The notes beneath the pieces were generated by a model. The model had not been told where the DNA came from, made no database searches, and was given only the letters and a program-made list of their open reading frames with translations. 8,126 nucleotides of DNA, from NCBI GenBank assembly GCA_915070235.1, contig CAJZFM010000088.1, positions 1-8,126 of the forward strand. The letters are read 5' to 3'. The DNA comes from an uncultured Capnocytophaga sp. (GTDB lineage: Bacteria; Bacteroidota; Bacteroidia; Flavobacteriales; Flavobacteriaceae). Position 1 is the stretch's first letter; each line of letters opens with the position of its first letter. This document shows, piece after piece, positions 1 through 5,677 of this stretch. The translations under genes and the position numbers were made by a program.

Positions 1-192
1 CAAAACCTAAGGGCTGCCTATACTTTCACTCTAAAAGACAAATACAAATTGGAAGTATTTGCAGGTGCGAAAAATATCTTTGACCAATACCAAAAAGATT
101 TTGACAAGGGCAAAGATCGTGACGCCGACTATATCTATGGCCCACAACACCCTCGTACTTTCTTTGTAGGACTAACATTATCATTGGATTAA
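1..192 (+). CDS. TonB-dependent receptor, C-terminal end (partial)
   Basis: This is the 3' end of a gene that enters from the left edge; 63 codons remain before the TAA stop at 190-192. The peptide alternates hydrophobic and polar residues, as outer-membrane beta-strands do. It contains 'VFAGAKNIFDQYQKDFD', matching the usual 'G.KN.FD.YQ.D' segment near the end of such receptors, and closes with 'YGPQHPRTFFVGLTLSLD', which matches the typical last strand ('GP..PRTFY.G'). The family forms 22-strand outer-membrane barrels that import siderophores, cobalamin or other ligands using TonB energy. The substrate cannot be told from this fragment, because the plug and most of the barrel lie outside the window. 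A strong hairpin terminator follows about 100 bases downstream. The family call is fairly sure; the subfamily is unknown. Confidence 0.8.
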   Translation, partial: QNLRAAYTFTLKDKYKLEVFAGAKNIFDQYQKDFDKGKDRDADYIYGPQHPRTFFVGLTLSLD

Positions 193-290
193 TACCTATT
201 GTTAATGTCTTCAATCGTCAAAACAAACTGATTGCCGATCGCTGACTACTAAAAAAGAAAGATTCTTTTACCCAAATATCATTTCTGTAG

Positions 291-327
291 AAAAAAAGAG
301 ACTCCTTATTGGCTGTCTCTTTTTTTT
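291..327 (+). terminator. Intrinsic terminator after the TonB receptor
   Basis: The left arm AAAAAAAGAGAC (291-302) pairs perfectly with GTCTCTTTTTTT (315-326) across a 12-base loop, and CC/GG inside the loop can pair further. The right arm runs straight into a T-tract, as expected for a Rho-independent terminator reading rightward. The A-tract on the left would serve leftward transcripts too. A weaker 7-bp hairpin (AAAAGAA/TTCTTTT, 253-269) lies just upstream. The terminator separates the receptor transcript from the OstA-like cluster. Confidence 0.8.
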
Positions 328-360
328 CGCTTTTCACTTTTCATTTTGCATTGAAATATG

Positions 361-368
361 TATCTTTG
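361..368 (+). promoter_or_regulatory. Bacteroidota-type promoter, -7 element (TATCTTTG)
   Basis: TATCTTTG, followed by CA, matches the TAnnTTTG -7 consensus of the primary sigma factor in Bacteroidetes. It lies downstream of the terminator and about 33 bases before the ATG at 402, so transcription probably starts near 374-376 with a leader of under 30 bases. No clear -33 TTTG stands at the expected ~19-base distance. This placement also shows that coding does not begin upstream at 309. Confidence 0.7.
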
Positions 369-401
369 CACAAAATTCTTATAGTTAGGACAAGACCCTT
401 T

Positions 402-2027
402 ATGTCAAAAATATATTACCTTTTTATTACTTTTTTCCTCTTATTTTCTGTCTCTTATGCGCAGGATAACGCCCCAAAGAAGATAGAGATTGTCTATGCA
501 GGTACCCTCACTATTGACAATGATAAGTACCCTGGAGCTACGATTTTCAATTCCGATGAAGATCGCAAGGTGCAGTTCCGCCATCAGGGTATGGATATTT
601 GGTGCGATGTGGCAGTGCTCTACCAGCAGACCAATCAGGTGAAGGCCTTCGGAGAGGTCTTTATCCAGCAGGGAGATTCGCTGAAGATGAATAGCGAGTT
701 TATAGAATACAATGGAGATACGAAAATAGCCATTGCCAAGGATCAAGTCAAGCTACGCAATGAGAAAATGACCCTTGAGACAGAGGAGCTGTTCTTTGAC
801 CGCAATACCCAAGAGGCTTATTACCTGAACTATGGCAAAATCTCTGATGAGGAGAATGTACTCACCAGTAAGGAAGGTCGCTACTTTGTCGCTCCCAGAA
901 AGAGTCAATTTACCACCCAAGTGAAGGTTACCAATGCTAACTTTGAGGTCAATTCGCTTACACTGGATTACTACCATGCTTCAGGACATATCTACATGTT
1001 TGGCCCTACGACCATTACAGGGAAGGATTACGTCACCTACGGAGAGAAAGGCTATTACGACACCAGGGCAGAAAAGGGTTATTTCATGGACAAGGCACGT
1101 ATAGACTATGACAACAAACGCCTTACGGGGGACAGTCTCTACTTTGACAAATTCCGAAATTTTGCCTCGGCAACCAACAATATTATTATCCGAGATACGC
1201 TCAACAAGACCCTTGTCAAAGGACACTATGGGGAGGTACATAAGGCGCAGGACTCTATGTATATCACCAAGAAAGCCTTGGTTATCAGCGAAGTAGAAAA
1301 AGGTAAGGACTCTATTTACATTCATGCCAAGCGTATCATGGTAACAGGCAAGACGGGCGCTCGCGTGGTAAGGGCTTATACTGGAGCACGTATCTACAAG
1401 ACTGATATTCAGGGCAAGTGTGATTCTATCCACTCCAGCCAGACGACAGGCCTTACCAAGCTCATCGGGAAACCTATCATCTGGAGTGGTAAAAGCCAAA
1501 TGACAGGAGACAATATCCATATCTTGGCCAATACCCAAACCGAAAAGCTCGATACCCTTAAAGTCTTTGATAATGCTTTCCTGATTGAGAAAGACACCTT
1601 AGGTACAGGATTTAACCAAGTAAAAGGAAAAATTTTAAAGGGAAAGTTTCGTGAAAACAAATTAAATAACGTAAATTTGTATCAGAATACCGAGGTGATT
1701 TATTATGTATATAACGACCAAAATCAGCCCGTAGGAATTAATAAGTCCAAATGTAGCCAAATCCGTATAGATTTTGCCCCAAGCCAGCAGATAGAGACTA
1801 TTGTCTTCTACAAAAATATAGATGGAGGTATCTATCCAGAGGATAAAATCAGTAAAGAGGAACTACGCTTTCCCAATTTTAATTGGCGCGGAGACGAAAT
1901 GATACTAAGCAAGAATGATATTTTCCCAGAAGACGAGAAAAATATACAACTAACTCCTATTCGCGGTATAAAATCTGAAGAAATAGATCTTATAGAAGAA
2001 AAACTCATACCAAAAACCGAAAACTGA
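402..2027 (+). CDS. OstA/LptA-like exported protein
   Basis: This 541-residue protein starts at the ATG at 402. The open frame extends back to a TTG at 309, but that lies inside the terminator and before the promoter. Residues 1-20 form a Sec signal peptide: a short basic start (MSK), a hydrophobic core and a probable signal peptidase I site 'SYA|Q'. Residues ~30-150 match the OstA-like N-terminal domain, with 'VQFRHQGMDIWCDVAVLY', 'AFGEVFIQQGD' and 'LRNEKMTLETEELFFDR'. The rest repeats the same short beta-rich units (for example 'LTGDSLYFDK', 'MTGDNIHI'), consistent with a beta-jelly-roll or taco fold. Proteins of this fold (LptA, LptC, the LptD N-terminus) carry lipopolysaccharide across the periplasm; that role here is inferred from the fold. 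The tail is acidic. Its stop overlaps the next ATG (TGATG), implying translational coupling. Confidence 0.85.
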   Translation: MSKIYYLFITFFLLFSVSYAQDNAPKKIEIVYAGTLTIDNDKYPGATIFNSDEDRKVQFRHQGMDIWCDVAVLYQQTNQVKAFGEVFIQQGDSLKMNSEFIEYNGDTKIAIAKDQVKLRNEKMTLETEELFFDRNTQEAYYLNYGKISDEENVLTSKEGRYFVAPRKSQFTTQVKVTNANFEVNSLTLDYYHASGHIYMFGPTTITGKDYVTYGEKGYYDTRAEKGYFMDKARIDYDNKRLTGDSLYFDKFRNFASATNNIIIRDTLNKTLVKGHYGEVHKAQDSMYITKKALVISEVEKGKDSIYIHAKRIMVTGKTGARVVRAYTGARIYKTDIQGKCDSIHSSQTTGLTKLIGKPIIWSGKSQMTGDNIHILANTQTEKLDTLKVFDNAFLIEKDTLGTGFNQVKGKILKGKFRENKLNNVNLYQNTEVIYYVYNDQNQPVGINKSKCSQIRIDFAPSQQIETIVFYKNIDGGIYPEDKISKEELRFPNFNWRGDEMILSKNDIFPEDEKNIQLTPIRGIKSEEIDLIEEKLIPKTEN

Positions 2028-2539
2028 TGTCCTTGTGGAAGAAATATTTGCTTTTCCTTTGGAAATCAACCAACCAGCATGGCGTACATTCTCCCTTTGT
2101 ATTCCGATTGGTTACTCAGTGCTTCTATTTGCGTGATAAAATCCCTTGTACGCACTATCCTGAAGGTATCACCCCTAAGAAAGGTCAGTTTATACTTCGT
2201 CTTACGAAGTATTTTGCCCCTAAAAGTATAAAAATATATAGTAACAACAAGAACTTTGCCTCTCTCGTCCCTACTTCTCTTACAGAAGTATCCAAGCAGA
2301 AGCAAGATATGATTATTCTTTACCAGCAAGAGAACAAACCTACTATAGAGCAGCTCATAGCGCAAATGCACAACGATAGTTTGCTACTTGTAGTGGATCC
2401 ACATCGGGAGGAAAATGAGGATTTTTTTAAACAATTAGCCAAAAATAAGGCTTTCACTGTGGTGATAGATACCTTTTCCTTTGCTCTGTTCTTTATCAGA
2501 AGCGAACAAGAAAGAGAATGCTTTGTCATACGAACTTAA
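2027..2539 (+). CDS. Shortened methyltransferase-like protein, probably lacking the SAM site
   Basis: This 170-residue protein has an ATG sharing one base with the OstA-like stop. Residues 14-26 ('STNQHGVHSPFVF') and the end (residues 147-158, 'IDTFSFALFFIR', through 'CFVIRT') are hallmarks of a Bacteroidota family annotated as class I SAM-dependent methyltransferase. From memory, that family is about 240-260 residues long. The segment that should hold motif I (E-x-G-x-x-x-G after 'YFAPKSI') reads 'KIYSNNKNFASL', with no glycine loop. The later 'FDLIYFDGNH'-like part is reduced to 'DMIILYQQ' and 'LLLVVDPHREE'. The frame is intact and both ends are preserved, so this looks like in-frame erosion or a truncated paralogue rather than a frameshifted pseudogene. 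It has no signal peptide and is likely cytoplasmic. Enzymatic activity is doubtful and its function is unknown. It appears co-transcribed with the OstA-like gene. Confidence 0.65.
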   Translation: MSLWKKYLLFLWKSTNQHGVHSPFVFRLVTQCFYLRDKIPCTHYPEGITPKKGQFILRLTKYFAPKSIKIYSNNKNFASLVPTSLTEVSKQKQDMIILYQQENKPTIEQLIAQMHNDSLLLVVDPHREENEDFFKQLAKNKAFTVVIDTFSFALFFIRSEQERECFVIRT

Positions 2540-2573
2540 TTGTTAATCACAAAAGACTATGCGCATCAGAAAT

Positions 2574-2623
2574 TGTCTTAGACAGCATCTTTGTAGAGAC
2601 GCAATTTATTGCTTCTTAGACAG
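2574..2623 (+). repeat. Structured repeat patch in the pyrR leader
   Basis: A 9-bp direct repeat, CTTAGACAG, occurs at 2577-2585 and 2615-2623. The first copy is part of a perfect palindrome, TGTCTTAGACA (2574-2584). Between the copies, AGACGCAAT (2597-2605) pairs with ATTGCTTCT (2608-2616) apart from one C/T mismatch. In RNA, TGTCT (2574-2578) could pair with AGACA (2618-2622) around this inner hairpin, giving a two-tier structure. No T-tract follows, so it is not a terminator. It may be a degenerate dispersed palindromic repeat or a regulatory leader. Confidence 0.5.
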
Positions 2624-2656
2624 TTAGTAAATAGTATTTTAACTATTGATTCGCAT

Positions 2657-2684
2657 CATTAATCATTAGTCATTAATCATTATT
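2657..2684 (+). repeat. 14-bp tandem direct repeat before pyrR
   Basis: CATTAATCATTAGT (2657-2670) is followed directly by CATTAATCATTATT (2671-2684), identical in 12 of the first 12 bases and 13 of 14 overall. The repeat ends 8 bases before the pyrR ATG. It may simply be low-complexity AT-rich sequence, which keeps the start region unstructured and is common before Bacteroidota genes, but a protein-binding direct repeat is possible. Confidence 0.6.
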
Positions 2685-2692
2685 TAAGGATT

Positions 2693-3238
2693 ATGGAAAG
2701 AAAACAATTATTAACTTCCCAAGAATTAGATGTCATACTACATCGCTTGGCCTGTCAGCTTATAGAGAACCATACCGATTTCTCCGATACGGTACTCATA
2801 GGCCTACAACCTCGTGGAGTATTTTTAGCCCAGCGCTTAGTGGCGATGCTTCGTCAGGAGTATCAGGTTGTGGGCATACAATATGGTGCCTTGGACATCA
2901 CCTTCTTCCGCGATGACTTCCGCAGAGGAGAAAAGCCCTTAGCAGCCAACACTACCGATATACCCTTCTTGGTGGAGGATAAAAAAGTGGTCTTCATAGA
3001 CGATGTCCTCTATACAGGGCGTAGTATTCGTGCTGCTCTCACTGCCTTGCAGTCCTTTGGACGTCCCAGCAAAGTAGAACTATTGGTACTAATAGACCGC
3101 CGCTTTAGCCGTGACCTCCCTATACAGCCCGATTATATAGGCAAGGCTGTAGATGCGATTAACAAAGAGCGTGTAGTGGTCAATTGGGCATCACAGGACG
3201 GAGAAGATGCCGTCTATCTCATAGAAAAACAAGTATAG
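2693..3238 (+). CDS. pyrR: Pyrimidine regulator / uracil phosphoribosyltransferase PyrR
   Basis: This 181-residue protein has the usual PyrR length. It has the type I phosphoribosyltransferase fold: the PRPP loop is 'VVFIDDVLYTGRS' (residues 99-111), preceded by 'LIGLQPRGV' (35-43) and the PyrR-type 'ITFFRDDFRR' (69-78), and followed by 'LVLIDRRFSRDLPIQPDYIG' (131-150). In Firmicutes, PyrR binds pyr mRNA in response to UMP and PRPP to control attenuation, and also converts uracil plus PRPP to UMP. The start follows AAGGATT. The gene lies 33 bases before pyrB, a classic pairing, and the two are probably co-transcribed. I see no PyrR-binding attenuator consensus or terminator in the 153-base leader. 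Either regulation is different here or the protein acts mainly as a salvage enzyme. Identification is secure; the regulatory role is not shown by this sequence. Confidence 0.92.
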   Translation: MERKQLLTSQELDVILHRLACQLIENHTDFSDTVLIGLQPRGVFLAQRLVAMLRQEYQVVGIQYGALDITFFRDDFRRGEKPLAANTTDIPFLVEDKKVVFIDDVLYTGRSIRAALTALQSFGRPSKVELLVLIDRRFSRDLPIQPDYIGKAVDAINKERVVVNWASQDGEDAVYLIEKQV

Positions 3239-3271
3239 AACAACCCTATCCATAAAATAAAACACAATCCT

Positions 3272-4201
3272 ATGAACCAGTTAAGTGTCAATCACCTATT
3301 AGGCATCAAGTACCTCACTCCTGAGGACATAGAGCTTATCTTCACCACAGCCGACCAATTCAAGGAGGTGATCAACCGCCCTATCAAGAAAGTACCTTCG
3401 CTTAGGGATATTACCATTGCCAATCTGTTTTTTGAGAATAGTACTCGTACTCGCTTGTCCTTTGAGCTGGCTGAAAAACGCCTTTCAGCCGATGTAATTA
3501 ACTTTTCAGCTGCTCAATCCTCTGTAAAGAAAGGAGAAACACTCATTGACACGGTCAATAATATCTTGGCTATGAAAGTGGATATGGTTGTTATGCGCCA
3601 CCCCAACCCTGGAGCAGGTGTTTTCCTTTCCCAACATGTGAAAGTACCTATTGTCAATGCGGGAGATGGTGCCCATGAGCACCCCACTCAAGCTCTCTTG
3701 GATTCCTATTCTATACGAGAGCGGTTAGGAAGTGTAGCAGGCAAGAAAATAGTGATTGTAGGGGATATCCTGCACTCGCGTGTAGCCCTCTCCAATATAT
3801 TTGCCCTACACATGCAAGGCGCAGAGGTAGCAGTATGTGGACCTAAGACCCTTATTCCTAAATATATACACGAGTTAGGCGTACGTGTAGAGACCGATCT
3901 GAAGAAAGCACTCCAATGGTGCGATGTGGCCAATATGCTACGTATCCAGAACGAACGCTTGGATATTCCTTACTTCCCCTCCACTCGGGAGTATGTACAA
4001 CAGTATGGCCTTACTCAGCAGATTTTGGACGAGATAGGCAAGGAGATCATCATCATGCACCCTGGCCCTATCAACCGAGGCGTAGAACTCACCAGCGAAG
4101 TAGCCGACGGCCCACAATCGGTAATCCTTGATCAGGTAGAAAATGGGGTGGCTATTCGCATGGCGGTCATTTACCTGCTGGCTTCACAGATAAAGATGTA
4201 G
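3272..4201 (+). CDS. pyrB: Aspartate carbamoyltransferase catalytic subunit
   Basis: This 309-residue protein has the standard length. It catalyses carbamoyl phosphate plus L-aspartate to N-carbamoyl-L-aspartate, the committed step of de novo pyrimidine synthesis, in the cytoplasm. The carbamoyl-phosphate site 'FFENSTRTR' is at residues 53-61, the lysine loop 'SVKKGETL' at 84-91, 'HPTQALLD' at 137-144, 'LHSRV' at 167-171, 'LRIQNERL' at 223-230 and 'HPGPINRG' at 263-270. All the expected active-site residues are present. No pyrI regulatory subunit gene is adjacent, so the enzyme may work as a PyrB trimer, although pyrI could lie elsewhere. The gene follows pyrR by 33 bases and ends only 6 bases from the stop of the convergent dapA, with no hairpin terminator between them. 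Confidence 0.96.
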   Translation: MNQLSVNHLLGIKYLTPEDIELIFTTADQFKEVINRPIKKVPSLRDITIANLFFENSTRTRLSFELAEKRLSADVINFSAAQSSVKKGETLIDTVNNILAMKVDMVVMRHPNPGAGVFLSQHVKVPIVNAGDGAHEHPTQALLDSYSIRERLGSVAGKKIVIVGDILHSRVALSNIFALHMQGAEVAVCGPKTLIPKYIHELGVRVETDLKKALQWCDVANMLRIQNERLDIPYFPSTREYVQQYGLTQQILDEIGKEIIIMHPGPINRGVELTSEVADGPQSVILDQVENGVAIRMAVIYLLASQIKM

Positions 4202-4207
4202 TAAATA

Positions 4208-5092
4208 TTATTTTTTCATATACTCTAAGTACGCCTTCAGTTCTCTTTGTAGCCCCTCTGTAGCACTTACCAAGGGAAGACGTACTTCAAGCGTATTGAT
4301 TACCCCTAAGAGAGAGAGCAACGCCTTGATCCCTACGGGGTTTCCTTCTTTGAAAATCAGCTCCATCGCTTCTAAGAGCTGATACTGGATAGCGTTGGCC
4401 TCCTTATAGTTTCCCTCTAAGCCCTGACGTATCATTCGGCTATAGCGCTCAGGAAAAGCCTGTCCTAATACCGAGATGGTACCATCGCCACCTAAAAGTA
4501 CGGTAGGCAAGGCTGTAGCATCATCACCAGAGATGACCAAAAAATTCTCCTTACGCCCTCTCAAAAGGTGCATAATCTGGACTATATTGCCCGACGCCTC
4601 CTTAATCCCTATAATAGTGGGCACCTCTTTGGCTAAGTGTAGGGTGGTGCGATAGTCCATATTGACCCCTGTGCGAGAGGGTACATTGTAGAGTAGAATG
4701 GGGAGTTCTGTCGCCTCGGCCACCGCCTTATAGTGCTGGTAAAGTCCCTCCTGAGAAGGCTTGTTATAGTAAGGGGTTACCGAAAGTATGGCTGTATAAT
4801 CCTTTGGAGATACCTCTCGTACTTGTTCTACAATCGTTTGGGTATTATTCCCCCCTACTCCCAATACCATGGGCAGTCTGCCATTGTTGGCCTTCTTAAC
4901 TGTCATTTTGACCAATTCCTTTTCCTCTGTAGAAAGGGTAGGGGTTTCGGCAGTGGTGCCTAAAACGACCAGATAATCTATACCATTCTCCACTTGGGTA
5001 TGTACCAAGCGTTCAAGAGCGGGTACATCTACGCCCCCCTCTTTATTAAAAGGGGTTACCAGTGCTACCCCTGTTCCTTGTAAAGTTTTCAT
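4208..5092 (-). CDS. dapA: 4-hydroxy-tetrahydrodipicolinate synthase
   Basis: This 294-residue TIM-barrel aldolase has the typical DapA length. It condenses pyruvate with L-aspartate-4-semialdehyde, the first step towards diaminopimelate (for peptidoglycan) and lysine. The Schiff-base lysine is K164 in 'IGIKEASG'. The catalytic triad comprises T46/T47 ('GTTAE'), the tyrosine Y135 in 'LYNVPSRTG' and the inter-subunit tyrosine in 'TPYYNKP' (108-109). R140 binds the substrate carboxylate. 'GTTAET' replaces the common 'GTTGES', a conservative change I regard as within family variation. Its ATG overlaps the upstream gene's TGA (ATGA, 5089-5092), so it is probably translationally coupled to the DUF6913-type gene and driven by the promoter at 5625-5634. 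Two G6 runs on the coding strand encode glycine pairs. Confidence 0.96.
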   Translation of the reverse strand: MKTLQGTGVALVTPFNKEGGVDVPALERLVHTQVENGIDYLVVLGTTAETPTLSTEEKELVKMTVKKANNGRLPMVLGVGGNNTQTIVEQVREVSPKDYTAILSVTPYYNKPSQEGLYQHYKAVAEATELPILLYNVPSRTGVNMDYRTTLHLAKEVPTIIGIKEASGNIVQIMHLLRGRKENFLVISGDDATALPTVLLGGDGTISVLGQAFPERYSRMIRQGLEGNYKEANAIQYQLLEAMELIFKEGNPVGIKALLSLLGVINTLEVRLPLVSATEGLQRELKAYLEYMKK

Positions 5093-5601
5093 TGTAGTGT
5101 TTTTATAATTTTCTTAGTTTCTTGAATAAAAGTACTCCCATCGGCCAAGGGAGCTGTGATAATCACATCGTTGAAAGCGGGATCTATACCACTTACCCCT
5201 ATGCGTAACTTGGCTTTCACCCCCGATGAAAGCAATAGCAGTGGGAGCTTAGGAGTGGAAAAACAGTTGATCAACAGGTCATATTCCAGCTCCCAAAGCC
5301 TATCGGCATGATAGTTGCGAATCCCTCCAGAATAGTTAATATCCTTCCACGAGAAGAGCGGAATACCTTCTATTTGTATATCTATCCCTCTCTCTTCGTA
5401 GCCCAAAATCACATAATTTTCCGAATTGATACCATACTCCTTGATAAAGTTCTTGAGGAAATCCACCTTATGTACCTCCTCTATATCTACAATGCACCCT
5501 ACCTTGTGTATTTGTAACTTATTACCATTCAGATAATTAGCTCTTCTTTTGAGATTCTTCTGTATCCGATTTTTAATCGCTATATTTTTAAATATTTTCA
5601 A
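5089..5601 (-). CDS. DUF6913-type conserved flavobacterial protein
   Basis: This is a 170-residue protein if it starts at the TTG at 5601-5599. The frame is open back to an ATG at 5673, but that ATG lies upstream of a TAnnTTTG promoter (5625-5634, minus strand) and inside the divergent gene's promoter. The 24 extra residues ('...FIIFI') do not resemble the family start. From TTG the protein begins '(M)KIFKNIAIKNRIQKNLKRR', close to the basic N-terminus I recall for DUF6913 proteins. Further family-like parts are 'KVGCIVDIEE' (33-42), 'FSWKDINYSGGIRN' (83-96), 'YDLLINCF' (107-114) and 'LLLLSSGVKAKLRIGV' (121-136). There is no signal peptide, so it is probably cytoplasmic. Its function is unknown. 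Conserved linkage and the 4-base overlap with dapA suggest coordinated expression. The family name is from memory; the start codon is less certain. Confidence 0.75.
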   Translation of the reverse strand: MKIFKNIAIKNRIQKNLKRRANYLNGNKLQIHKVGCIVDIEEVHKVDFLKNFIKEYGINSENYVILGYEERGIDIQIEGIPLFSWKDINYSGGIRNYHADRLWELEYDLLINCFSTPKLPLLLLSSGVKAKLRIGVSGIDPAFNDVIITAPLADGSTFIQETKKIIKTLQ

Positions 5602-5624
5602 AATAAAAATTATAAAGATTTCAC

Positions 5625-5634
5625 TGCAAATGTA
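5625..5634 (-). promoter_or_regulatory. Bacteroidota-type promoter for the DUF6913-dapA pair
   Basis: Read on the minus strand, 5634-5625 is TACATTTGCA, a perfect TAnnTTTG -7 element followed by the often-seen CA. Transcription should start near 5618-5620, giving a leader of about 18 bases to the TTG at 5601. No -33 TTTG is evident. It is back-to-back with the plus-strand promoter, and the two -7 elements are only about 12 bases apart. Confidence 0.65.
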
Positions 5635-5646
5635 ATGAATATTTAT

Positions 5647-5655
5647 TAATTTTGC
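5647..5655 (+). promoter_or_regulatory. Bacteroidota-type promoter for the nucleotidase pair
   Basis: TAATTTTGC at 5647-5655 matches TAnnTTTG. The expected transcription start is near 5660-5662, about 17 bases before the ATG at 5678. No clear -33 element is visible. Its upstream half overlaps the minus-strand promoter at 5625-5634, so the two polymerases would compete for the same stretch. Confidence 0.65.
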
Positions 5656-5677
5656 GCCTTGAAAGGAAAACATTTTT

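Noticed and set aside
309..401. N-terminal extension of the OstA-like protein from a TTG at 309
   Set aside because: It starts inside the terminator hairpin loop and lies upstream of the TATCTTTG promoter; the ATG at 402 gives a clean signal peptide.
981..1538. 185-residue minus-strand open frame inside the OstA-like gene
   Set aside because: It is fully antisense to a well-supported coding region, has no recognisable domain or promoter, and is a shadow frame.
2540..2692. Intrinsic terminator or small gene between the methyltransferase-like gene and pyrR
   Set aside because: The hairpin at 2597-2616 is not followed by a T-tract, and no open frame of meaningful length or family resemblance lies in the gap.
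5602..5673. 24-residue N-terminal extension of the DUF6913-type protein from the ATG at 5673
   Set aside because: It overlaps both promoters and precedes the likely transcription start; the residues look like translated AT-rich spacer rather than family sequence.
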